Assembly (NCBI GenBank): GCA_010671975.1
Contig: JAAHIA010000291.1
Location: 1 to 6,307, forward strand
Source: Leptolyngbya sp. SIO4C1
GTDB lineage: Bacteria; Cyanobacteriota; Cyanobacteriia; Phormidesmidales; Phormidesmidaceae
Reading direction: 5' to 3'
Length of the DNA: 6,307 nucleotides
Numbering within the stretch: the stretch's first letter is position 1; every line of letters begins with the position of its first letter. Position numbers and translations under genes: made by a program. The notes below the pieces were generated by a model. That model saw only the letters and a program-made list of their open reading frames with translations, was not told the origin of the DNA and searched no databases. Of this stretch, positions 1 through 5,948 are shown one piece after another.

Positions 1-64
1 TTGCTCCTCTGCTCATCATTTTGCGGCACAGGAGCCTACGGCTGACGACACTTATGAAAGCGCA

Positions 65-1942
65 TTGACCAGTCAGTCGGCCAGCCAATATCAGGTCTTA
101 CATGTCAACTCAGCAGCGGGCAGCGATGTCAATAGCGGCACTCAGCATCAGCCCTTTAAAACCATTACGCACGCGCTTCAGATAGCTCAGGCTAACACCG
201 TGATTGTGCTTGCACCCGGTAGATATAGCGCCGAGACAGGTGAGAGCTTTCCGCTACTGGTAAGGCCAGGGATGACGCTGCAAGGGAGCCCTGGCGCAGA
301 CAAAAGCGCTATCATCGTGGGCGGCGGTCGCTTTAACAGCCCCACGCTATCGCAGCAAAATGTGACGCTGGTTGCCGCTGACCGCTCGGGCCTGGCCCAC
401 GTGGTGGTTTCGAATCCTAACGCGCAGGGGCACGGCGTCTGGGTAGAAGCTGGTCAGCCCGTTGTTCGTGAAGCGGCCTTTGTTGCTAGTCAGCATACAG
501 GGCTTTATGTCGCTGGCGGCAGCCCGGTGATAGAAGGCAGCTACTTTTTTGAGAATCAGGTAGCAGGACTCGTCATCTATGGCAGCTCCCAAGCAACCGT
601 TCGCGGCAACCATTTTGAAGCCACTGGAACCGCCATCACGGTGGCGGCAGATGCCACGCCCGAAATCGTTGGCAATCGCATTATTCGCAACGACGAAGGG
701 CTGCTGCTGCTAGGCAATGCCCGTCCTCGGTTATCCAGTAACCAAATTATGCAAAATCGTCGCAACGGCGTCGTCGAAGTCGCAACGACGGCTCCTGTAA
801 GGCTGCCCCAGACCGCGCCGCAGGTTGTCAGCTCAGCGGCAGCGCCCACACCGATTAGTCCGGCAGCACCTGTCGCGGCAGCGCCTCTACCGGCTGAGGC
901 AGACGTGGCCGCTTCTGACGTGGCCGCTTCTGGCGTGACTGCTTCTGGCGTGACTGCTTCTGGCGTGACTGCTTCTGGGGTGCCCGATTTGCCTGAGCTG
1001 GCAGCGGCACCTGTCGCGAGTTCACCTGAGCCCACGGCTGAGCTGCCTGAGCCGGCCAGTCTACCTGAGCCCACGGCTGAGCTGCCTGAGCCCACGGCTG
1101 AGCTACCTGAGCCCGTGAGTCTACCTGAGCCTACAGCCGCTGACCTGGTACCTGAGACGGCGCCCAATCGGCTGTTTGAGCCGCCCGTTAGCGATCGCAT
1201 TGCCGCTTTGTCAGCCGAGGCAGATGACGCTATTGTCGAAGTGCCAGCTGAGCCTGCCGCACCGGAGCCTGAAACCCCAGCTGAACCAGCGACCACGGCG
1301 GCTGCGCCCGAAGCGCCTGTCTCAATTGCGCAACTGCGCAATCGTCTATTGGATGAGGATGAGGTCTCTGAGGCATCCCTGCCCGAACCAGCTCCCAATA
1401 TTCCGCCCGCTGAGGCAGATGCGATTGAAATTCCTGTGATGCCTTCTAACTCAGAGCGCTCCTCTGCAGCTGCACCTGAGCAGAGACCCGAACAGCCTGG
1501 CACTGAGCAGCACAATCGCGGCCTACCCAGCGTACCGGTTACAGCCACATCGGCATCCGCTGAGCTGCCCGATCTATCGAATCTACCAACGCTGCCAACT
1601 AGCGCTGACGGACGCTTAATGGTCCCAAGCGCCAGCATTCCGGTTGGCAGCGGCGGCTCTACGATGGCGTTTTCTACCTCAACCTTGCCAGCTACCGGGT
1701 CGCCCCCCGGCCCCCCTTCACGCGCAGCGGCCTTAGGGCTGCGCTATCGCGTATTTGTAGCCGTCGAGAGTGAGGCCGTTCGTGAGGAGCTGCGTCAGCT
1801 CGTGCCAGATACCTTTCGCACGCAGCTCGACGGTCGCCCCATGATGCAGGCCGGGGCCTATGCGGATGAGGCAGAAGCGCAGGAGCGGCTAGAGCTTTTG
1901 CTCGATAACGGCTTTGACGCGCGCCTAGAATATACGCCGTAG
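65..1942 (+). CDS. DUF1565 / parallel beta-helix protein with SPOR-like C-terminus (5' end uncertain)
   Basis: The N-terminal part (about residues 10-110) matches the DUF1565 pattern: LHVN, GSD.NSGT, PFKTITHAL, then LAPGRYS and PGMTLQG. Residues about 110-240 continue as short right-handed beta-helix rungs (HGVWVEAG, GLYVAGGSPVI, AGLVIYGSSQATVRGNHF, GNRIIRNDEGLLLLGNARP). A Pro/Ala/Glu/Ser-rich linker fills about residues 245-555 and contains two tandem-repeat blocks. The last 65 residues (from YRVFVAVESEAV, through QAGAY.DEAEAQERLELL, to LEYTP) resemble a SPOR/sporulation-related repeat, a fold that in other proteins binds denuded peptidoglycan. Such proteins are common in cyanobacteria and probably act outside the cytoplasm; the function is not established. 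The listed start is a TTG with only a weak upstream GAAAG. No signal peptide follows it, and the same frame is open from base 2, so the true start and a signal peptide may lie left of the window. It converges on the kinase gene with 3 bp between the stop codons. Confidence 0.85.
   Translation: MTSQSASQYQVLHVNSAAGSDVNSGTQHQPFKTITHALQIAQANTVIVLAPGRYSAETGESFPLLVRPGMTLQGSPGADKSAIIVGGGRFNSPTLSQQNVTLVAADRSGLAHVVVSNPNAQGHGVWVEAGQPVVREAAFVASQHTGLYVAGGSPVIEGSYFFENQVAGLVIYGSSQATVRGNHFEATGTAITVAADATPEIVGNRIIRNDEGLLLLGNARPRLSSNQIMQNRRNGVVEVATTAPVRLPQTAPQVVSSAAAPTPISPAAPVAAAPLPAEADVAASDVAASGVTASGVTASGVTASGVPDLPELAAAPVASSPEPTAELPEPASLPEPTAELPEPTAELPEPVSLPEPTAADLVPETAPNRLFEPPVSDRIAALSAEADDAIVEVPAEPAAPEPETPAEPATTAAAPEAPVSIAQLRNRLLDEDEVSEASLPEPAPNIPPAEADAIEIPVMPSNSERSSAAAPEQRPEQPGTEQHNRGLPSVPVTATSASAELPDLSNLPTLPTSADGRLMVPSASIPVGSGGSTMAFSTSTLPATGSPPGPPSRAAALGLRYRVFVAVESEAVREELRQLVPDTFRTQLDGRPMMQAGAYADEAEAQERLELLLDNGFDARLEYTP
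902..976 (+). repeat. 15-bp coding tandem repeat, five units
   Basis: Five consecutive 15-bp units lie inside the beta-helix gene: two of GACGTGGCCGCTTCT (902-916, 917-931) and three of GGCGTGACTGCTTCT (932-946, 947-961, 962-976), followed by a degenerate start of a sixth. They encode the pentapeptides DVAAS and GVTAS. The three last units are identical at the nucleotide level, which indicates recent unit duplication. The unit is a multiple of three, so copy-number change would only lengthen or shorten the linker. Confidence 0.95.
1025..1139 (+). repeat. Imperfect PEPTAEL / PEP.SL coding repeats
   Basis: About six imperfect repeats of 18-21 bp encode a string of LPEPTAEL and LPEPxSL heptapeptide-like units, about residues 321-359 of the beta-helix protein. 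CCTGAGCCCACGGCTGAGCT recurs nearly unchanged. The block forms part of an extended acidic Pro-rich linker between the beta-helix and the C-terminal SPOR-like tail. Confidence 0.85.
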
Positions 1943-1945
1943 CTC

Positions 1946-3715
1946 CTAAAACACTAGATCGAGATTGCAGGTTCTCAAATCTAGCTGGTAGAGGCTTCCC
2001 GCTGTGGATTGCCAGAGCGCAATCAGCAGCCGATAACTGTCGAGCGGCGCGATCGCGGTGGGGCTGCCAGGCACAGTAATCTCCCCAAGCGGCTGATAGT
2101 CGCGATCAAGAATCTGCAATTGACCCCGATCGTCGGCAAAAACGTAGCCCCAAGGCAGCGGTACCATCACGGCTGCCGGGCCGGCCAGCGGCAGCAGGCG
2201 AAATGGCTTAAGCTCCAAGAGTGCAGCCGACTCGACGGACGGCAGTGAAATGCGACAGAGATAGCGATAGGGCTGCTCGGTTGGGGTCAGCGCTGCGATT
2301 GGCAGCCCAAGCGTCAGCTGACTTAGGATCTGCCCGCGTCGGGTTAGCAAGTAGAGCTGAGTTGCAATTGCAGACGCCGACATCACTAGCAGCAGATGGT
2401 GATTATCAATAGCAACAACCTGTTGCAGCACCAGCGCTGACGGCAGCGGCAGTGTCTGAGTGTGCCTGCGAGGGAGCGTGCGCAAAGGCCCTACGCTAAG
2501 CTGCCAAGCACCTGCATCGTCTGACTGGGCTAGGGCCGCCCACCAGCGCTGCGCGATCGCTACCTGACTCGATTGGGCAAACTCAGCCACGGGCTCATAG
2601 CGCAGGGTCGCAGCCGACTGAACCAGCCGATAGAGGCCGTGGGGCGTAGCGGCGTAGCTATCTGCTGGAGCAATCCGCAGCGCAGCGATTCGATGCGGCA
2701 AAGCAACGATCCTTCGCTGAGTAACCGCCGCTGTGGTTGGCGCTGTGCTGACGGCTGCTTGATTGCCTTCACTCCAGAAAATTTGGATGGCTTCGGCAGT
2801 AGAGCGAGCGCCCAAAGCTTGAACTGGCTGAGCCAGAGAGGCCAGCGGCTGCTCCCAGCAAGATACGCTGGTGGGGACAGCAGGCGTTCGCTTTTTTAGC
2901 ACCATCTGGCCAGCCTCTAGCGTCTGCAGCGCTTGTAGCATCTCCTCGGCGCTAGCATAGCGCTGGGCCGGCTGCTTCTTCAGAGCTTTGAGCACAATCG
3001 ACTGCAGCGGCTCAGCCAGTCCCGTCGGCACAGCCCGACTTAGATGGGCCGCTCTTAACTCTGCCGGCGTACCTGAAAATGGTCGATAGCCTGCCACCAG
3101 TTCAAACAGCAGAATGCCCATCGCATAGAGATCAGAAGCAGGCGAGTACTGTTTATCAAACCGCTCAGGAGCCATATAGGCCGGCGAGCCCGTCTGTCCA
3201 GAGCCAGCCAGGTCAGCCTCTTGAGCCAGCTTGGCGACCCCAAAGTCAGAGATTTTAGCTACCCACTGACCTCGCTGATAGTGCAGTAGGATATTTTCTG
3301 GCTTAATATCGCAGTGGACCAGCCCGCGCCGATGCGCGTGATCTAAGCCGGTCAAAATGTCGCAGGCCAGCTTGAGTGTCTTCTCGCCAGACAGCTGAGG
3401 CAGTCGCTCTAGCTGCGATCGCAGCGTGCCGCCTTCGCAATATTCTAAGACTAGCTGCCGACCTTCAGGCGTTTGCTCCAGCGCCTTACAGGCGACGATA
3501 TTGGGATGATCAACGCTGAGTAAAAACCAGAGCTCACGCAGAAAGGCCTGAGTTGAGAGCCGGGCTGAATGAATTTCTTTAAGCGCAACCAGCTCACCCG
3601 TTTGGCGATGCATCGCACAGTAGACTCGGCCAAACTGACCGTAGCCAACTAGGCCCAGCAGCCGATAGTTAGATTGACGGTGCGATCGCGTGTACACTCT
3701 GCCTAATGCGAACAA
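1946..3715 (-). CDS. Eukaryotic-type Ser/Thr protein kinase with beta-rich C-terminal half
   Basis: The protein phosphorylates Ser/Thr of unknown partners. The kinase domain covers about residues 17-270. The glycine loop is G24-Y-G26-Q-F-G29-R-V, the ATP lysine is K46 (VALKEI) and the helix-C glutamate is probably E61. The catalytic loop is H134-C-D136-I-K138-P-E-N141, followed by D157-F-G and the activation segment GSPAYMAPE (P183, E184). All catalytic residues are present. HRD is replaced by HCD, so this is a non-RD kinase. Residues about 280-589 are outside the kinase family: repeated short hydrophobic/Gly strands (e.g. ATPHGLYRL, WGYVFADDRGQLQILD, SPTAIAPLDSYRLLIAL) suggest a beta-propeller-like sensor or scaffold. 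There is no membrane helix, so it is probably cytosolic. The listed start is TTG at 3715, with no clear Shine-Dalgarno sequence; an in-frame TAG at 3767-3769 limits upstream extension, and an in-frame GTG at 3697 (residue 7) is an alternative. The rhodanese gene lies 82 bp upstream on the same strand. Confidence 0.96.
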   Translation of the reverse strand: MFALGRVYTRSHRQSNYRLLGLVGYGQFGRVYCAMHRQTGELVALKEIHSARLSTQAFLRELWFLLSVDHPNIVACKALEQTPEGRQLVLEYCEGGTLRSQLERLPQLSGEKTLKLACDILTGLDHAHRRGLVHCDIKPENILLHYQRGQWVAKISDFGVAKLAQEADLAGSGQTGSPAYMAPERFDKQYSPASDLYAMGILLFELVAGYRPFSGTPAELRAAHLSRAVPTGLAEPLQSIVLKALKKQPAQRYASAEEMLQALQTLEAGQMVLKKRTPAVPTSVSCWEQPLASLAQPVQALGARSTAEAIQIFWSEGNQAAVSTAPTTAAVTQRRIVALPHRIAALRIAPADSYAATPHGLYRLVQSAATLRYEPVAEFAQSSQVAIAQRWWAALAQSDDAGAWQLSVGPLRTLPRRHTQTLPLPSALVLQQVVAIDNHHLLLVMSASAIATQLYLLTRRGQILSQLTLGLPIAALTPTEQPYRYLCRISLPSVESAALLELKPFRLLPLAGPAAVMVPLPWGYVFADDRGQLQILDRDYQPLGEITVPGSPTAIAPLDSYRLLIALWQSTAGSLYQLDLRTCNLDLVF

Positions 3716-3797
3716 AAGGATGCAGCCACGGCACCCTGCCTTAGTAAAATAGCAGCTGTGGCTCCGCTAGCTACTGCGATCGCTCATTCAACCCTGA

Positions 3798-4166
3798 TCA
3801 GTAGCGCGGTATAGAAGGGTCAACCGCGACAGCGTAAGCATCGATGCCACCAATGAGATTTTTAACGTTTTGAAAACCTTGTCGTAACAGCCACTGGCAC
3901 ATCTGGGCGGAACGCATGCCGTGATGGCATATGACAATGGTTTCAATTGCTGGATCTAGCTCTATTAAAATTTTGTCGGCCCAGTCGATATATTCACTCA
4001 GCGGCAGATGGATAAAATTGGGCAGCGCTGCGATCGCCACCTCCTGCGGCTCGCGCACATCGATCAGCTGTAGCGTTTCGCCCTCGGTCAGCAGCCGCTG
4101 CGCAAAGGTCTCGACATCGATTTGCTCAATTCTTTCAGGGTGACCATACATTGACAGGTGCCTCAT
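3798..4166 (-). CDS. Single-domain rhodanese-like sulfurtransferase
   Basis: This 122-residue protein is one rhodanese domain, the usual size for single-domain members. LQLIDVREPQEV (D36, R38, E39) is the CH2A motif. The active-site loop is C80-H-H-G-M-R85, with the sulfur-accepting cysteine C80 present, followed by SAQMCQWLLRQGF and NLIGGIDAYA, ending PSIPRY. This CHHGMRS / IPRY subtype is common in cyanobacteria. A role in persulfide transfer is inferred from the family; the physiological substrate is unknown, and it is cytosolic. There are two possible starts: ATG at 4166, immediately after an in-frame TAA and without a Shine-Dalgarno sequence, and ATG at 4151 (residue 6), preceded 9 nt earlier by GAGG (4161-4164). 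The second may be the real start. It could be co-transcribed with the downstream kinase, as I see no terminator in the 82-bp gap. Confidence 0.96.
   Translation of the reverse strand: MRHLSMYGHPERIEQIDVETFAQRLLTEGETLQLIDVREPQEVAIAALPNFIHLPLSEYIDWADKILIELDPAIETIVICHHGMRSAQMCQWLLRQGFQNVKNLIGGIDAYAVAVDPSIPRY
4161..4164 (-). promoter_or_regulatory. Candidate ribosome binding site favouring the inner rhodanese start
   Basis: GAGG on the minus strand, 9 nt before the ATG at 4151. The longer start at 4166 has no purine-rich site in front of it. This favours a 117-residue product, but weakly, since many cyanobacterial genes lack a Shine-Dalgarno sequence. Confidence 0.4.
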
Positions 4167-4189
4167 TTAGCCAGCGGTCGTATCTCTAT

Positions 4190-4251
4190 TCAATCTAATG
4201 CTGAATCGGCCGGCTATTGGTCAATCTAATGCTGAATCGGCCGGCTATTGG
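4190..4251. repeat. Perfect 31-bp tandem duplication
   Basis: Positions 4190-4220 and 4221-4251 are identical over 31 bp (starting TCAATCTAATGC, ending CCGGCTATTGG). Each copy contains the palindrome CGGCCG. The match stops exactly at the unit boundaries. The duplication begins 24 bp upstream of the rhodanese ATG at 4166, so it may duplicate promoter DNA, and it ends where recognisable Uma2 homology begins, so it may instead mark the breakpoint that removed that gene's 5' end. Confidence 0.97.
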
Positions 4252-4252
4252 C

Positions 4253-4721
4253 CTTTGCAATGTCGACCATAATATTTGGGAAGCAGTTTGCATTTTGGGC
4301 TCAAGCGTCAACCCTACGACATTTTTGCCAGCAATCAGCGTCTTTGGATTCCGAACCGGCAGATTTATACCTATCCTGTGTGATGATAGTGCCCAGCCGC
4401 TTGAATATTTGCCAAATCGACGGGATACGCTAGTCAATCTGCTGCTGATTGTAGAGATTTTGTCAAAATCGACCGAGGCTTGTGACCGAAGTGCTAAATT
4501 TGCTGCCTATCAAATGGTTCCTAGCTTTCAAGAGTATGTGCTGATTGAGCAAGCTTCTATGCATGTTGAGCATTATGATAAGAGCGAGCGATCGCAAATG
4601 GACCTTTTCTGAATGTGACAGTGCTGAGGCAGTGCTGTCGCTAGCGTCAATTCCGTTTGAGATTGAGCTAGCTGACATGCATGACAAGGTTGATTTTTCG
4701 AGCGAATTTTCTTCTATATAG
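4253..4721 (+). pseudogene. Uma2-family (DUF820, PD-(D/E)XK) endonuclease pseudogene, 5'-truncated and frameshifted
   Basis: A Uma2 protein can be followed across three frames. Frame 2 gives NVDHNI and on to GSSVN (to about 4311). Frame 1 then gives PYDIFASNQRLWIP followed by QIYTYP (4312-4377). Frame 3 gives VMIV (4380-4391). Frame 2 resumes with QPLEYLPNRRDTLVN, LLIVEILSKSTEACDR, KFAAYQ and SFQEYVLIEQ (4394-4597). Frame 3 ends it: WTFSECDSAEAVLSLAS, IPFEIELADMHDKVDF and the TAG at 4719-4721. The changes fit one-base losses near 4312, 4378 and 4392 and an extra A in the AAA at 4596-4598. The loss near 4378 falls on the Asp codon of the family's YPDV motif, a catalytic residue. Roughly the first 45-50 residues, with the usual EYL...EYxxGEI start, are missing; the rhodanese gene and the 31-bp repeat sit there instead. 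The longest surviving open frame (4217-4612) joins non-homologous frames and is not a functional protein. Confidence 0.9.
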
Positions 4722-4730
4722 TTAGTCACA
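4700..4730. repeat. Left arm of imperfect inverted repeat flanking the two-gene cassette
   Basis: It reads GAGC, gaa, TTTTCTTCTA, tat, AGTTAGTCACA on the plus strand. The complement of 6025-6049 gives the same three blocks in the same order, 25 identical bases, without the gaa and tat triplets. The arm overlaps the last codons and stop of the Uma2 pseudogene. No convincing target-site duplication is visible outside the two arms. Confidence 0.75.
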
Positions 4731-4760
4731 ACTAAAGGAAAACATAAATCTCTAATTATT

Positions 4761-5459
4761 TCAAAAGTTACGATACTTATATTTATTGCCTTTATATTTA
4801 TTCCCTTTAGGTCTACGATAGCCATCTCTTTCGGCATGCTCTTTGCATATGAAACACCATTTTGCTTCAGAGGAGTAGTCTGGATCGTCTGGAAAATAAT
4901 AAATTCCCCTCCAAGGTTCACTACTTCTCAAATTTTCAGTAGCTCTTATTGGATGGTTATTAGGGCAGCGATTGCTTGGATCAGGAGGGGCGCCATATTT
5001 AACTCCTTTTTCCCGCCTCTTCTGAACGAGCCATTCTTCGTACTCTTGCTGCTTTTCTCTTTTAAATTTATCTATCCTCTCACGCTCTAGTCGCTTTCGC
5101 GTAAAAAGACTTTTAGCAGTTTTTTCTCCACTCTTAAGTGTATCTGTTAAATGAGCAATTTTATCGATAACTAACAAGTTATCAAAATCTTGTCCTCTGA
5201 TTACGCTATAAGCCTTATCAATTGTGTCTATAGCCTTTAATAAATTATTTTCATCAAGATAGTACAATTCATCTATTTTCTCTTTCGATACTTTGTAAAG
5301 AGGAGCCATAGCTGCTGCAATCCCTCCAAATATCAGGACAAATATAATATAAATTAGTTGATTCCACGCCAAGTACCCACATGCACACAAAGCAGCCAAC
5401 ATTAGAAAGAACTTGAAGCGTTCCTGAATGTCTTTCCAGAATTTGTAATCTGTAGACAT
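4761..5459 (-). CDS. Two-helix membrane protein with charged helix and C-terminal sunset-like Cys/His domain
   Basis: I do not recognise the full-length family. Residues about 16-32 and 35-54 form two adjacent hydrophobic helices with a very short turn, so both termini are probably on the same, likely cytoplasmic, side. Residues about 55-110 look helical. Residues 115-151 are very rich in Lys, Arg and Glu (RKRLERERID, KFKREKQQEYEEW) and may form a coiled coil. The C-terminal part starts CPNNHPIRA and continues GIYYFPDDPDY, WCFICKEHAERDGYRRPKG. This resembles the small 'sunset' domain (CP..xPIK, IYH.PG..YY, CF.TE.EA...GYR) found at the ends of some nuclease-like and other bacterial proteins. 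C165, H169, C202, C205 and H208 could bind a metal. The tail is Lys/Tyr/Asn-rich with NKYK twice. It is the second gene of a two-gene operon, 24 bp after its partner's stop. No Shine-Dalgarno sequence is evident before the ATG. The function is unknown. Confidence 0.85.
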   Translation of the reverse strand: MSTDYKFWKDIQERFKFFLMLAALCACGYLAWNQLIYIIFVLIFGGIAAAMAPLYKVSKEKIDELYYLDENNLLKAIDTIDKAYSVIRGQDFDNLLVIDKIAHLTDTLKSGEKTAKSLFTRKRLERERIDKFKREKQQEYEEWLVQKRREKGVKYGAPPDPSNRCPNNHPIRATENLRSSEPWRGIYYFPDDPDYSSEAKWCFICKEHAERDGYRRPKGNKYKGNKYKYRNF

Positions 5460-5483
5460 AATGATTAGTTGAAAGCTATGCGC

Positions 5484-5885
5484 TTATAAAGGATCTAGTT
5501 CTATGACGCGAGTGTTGCCTGGATCAGCTTCTAAATTAATGGTCTCTGTAGTTGTTATGTAGTCTCGGCTTAGAAAAGTTATTTGAACGCTATCTCTTGG
5601 AGGTATTTCAATCTCGATATACCCATTTCTATCAGTTGTTTTCTCAACTGGAGGTCCACTAAACACAATCTGCAGCCTAACATTTTCAACAGGAGCCCTA
5701 GTTTGGCTATCTCGGACAGTTATCTGAACTTTTTGCAATTTTTTGTTTTCTGGTGATTCTATGTTTCTCCCGTTTGAGAGATCGAACATTTCTTGAGTTA
5801 ACTCGAATCCAGATACTCCAAGTACAATTACTATAAACGCAAAAATCGCACGTGCCCACCACGGAATATCTTCAAAGAATTTCAT
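5484..5885 (-). CDS. Single-pass membrane protein with carboxypeptidase-regulatory-like beta-sandwich domain
   Basis: This 133-residue protein has one transmembrane helix at about residues 9-28 (WWARAIFAFIVIVLG), a linker rich in Asn, Glu and Lys to about residue 50, and a C-terminal domain at 52-131. That domain starts VQITVRDSQTRAPVENVRLQI, continues EKTTDRNGYIEIEIP and VQITFLSRDY, and ends RVIELDPL. The pattern (strand, Asp-x-x-T-x-x-P-V, strand, Thr-Asp-x-x-Gly, strand, hydrophobic-x-x-x-x-Y) is that of carboxypeptidase-regulatory-like/transthyretin-like domains, which usually serve as binding or structural modules rather than enzymes. The ATG at 5885 was chosen because AGGAAA lies 5 nt before it; the frame is open to an ATG at 6017, but that extension has no ribosome binding site, runs through a 24-bp palindrome and reads as non-coding. 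It is the first gene of the operon, ahead of the sunset-like membrane protein. The partner and function are unknown. Confidence 0.85.
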   Translation of the reverse strand: MKFFEDIPWWARAIFAFIVIVLGVSGFELTQEMFDLSNGRNIESPENKKLQKVQITVRDSQTRAPVENVRLQIVFSGPPVEKTTDRNGYIEIEIPPRDSVQITFLSRDYITTTETINLEADPGNTRVIELDPL

Positions 5886-5890
5886 GAGTC

Positions 5891-5896
5891 TTTCCT
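5891..5896 (-). promoter_or_regulatory. Ribosome binding site (AGGAAA) deciding the 5885 start
   Basis: AGGAAA on the minus strand followed by the 5-nt spacer GACTC and ATG. It places the start directly before the transmembrane helix and argues against the 44-residue longer reading frame. Confidence 0.7.
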
Positions 5897-5948
5897 GTTC
5901 AACTAAATTTGAGTGTATGCGTGAGACAAGCAAAAAGGTTCTTATGTC

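Larger units (their letters stand above)
1191..4595. repeat. HIP1 octamers (GCGATCGC), nine copies
   Basis: GCGATCGC occurs at 1191, 2049, 2553, 3415, 3682, 3776, 4030 and 4588 in addition to the dispersed related cores such as CGATCG; counting strictly I can confirm these eight start positions, and the summary's figure of nine should be read as eight. HIP1 is a hallmark of many cyanobacterial genomes. Copies fall in coding and intergenic DNA alike, one (3776) in the rhodanese-kinase gap and one (4588) in the Uma2 pseudogene. None is found from 4596 to the right end. Confidence 0.85.

Noticed and set aside
577..1638. Long minus-strand open frame of 353 codons opposite the beta-helix gene.
   Set aside because: It is a low-complexity Ser/Gly/Ala mirror of the Pro/Ala/Glu linker, without a recognisable domain; the plus-strand gene explains the region.
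1943..1945. A shared bidirectional terminator between the convergent genes.
   Set aside because: Only 3 bp separate the stops and I see no hairpin with T runs in the adjoining coding ends.
4217..4612. Open frame of 131 codons as an intact Uma2 gene.
   Set aside because: It starts inside the second 31-bp repeat unit, runs out of frame between about 4312 and 4393 where homology lies in other frames, and stops before the conserved C-terminus.
4723..4736. Small hairpin TTAGT-CACA-ACTAA as a terminator between the pseudogene and the operon.
   Set aside because: The stem is only five A/T-rich pairs and no T run follows on either strand.
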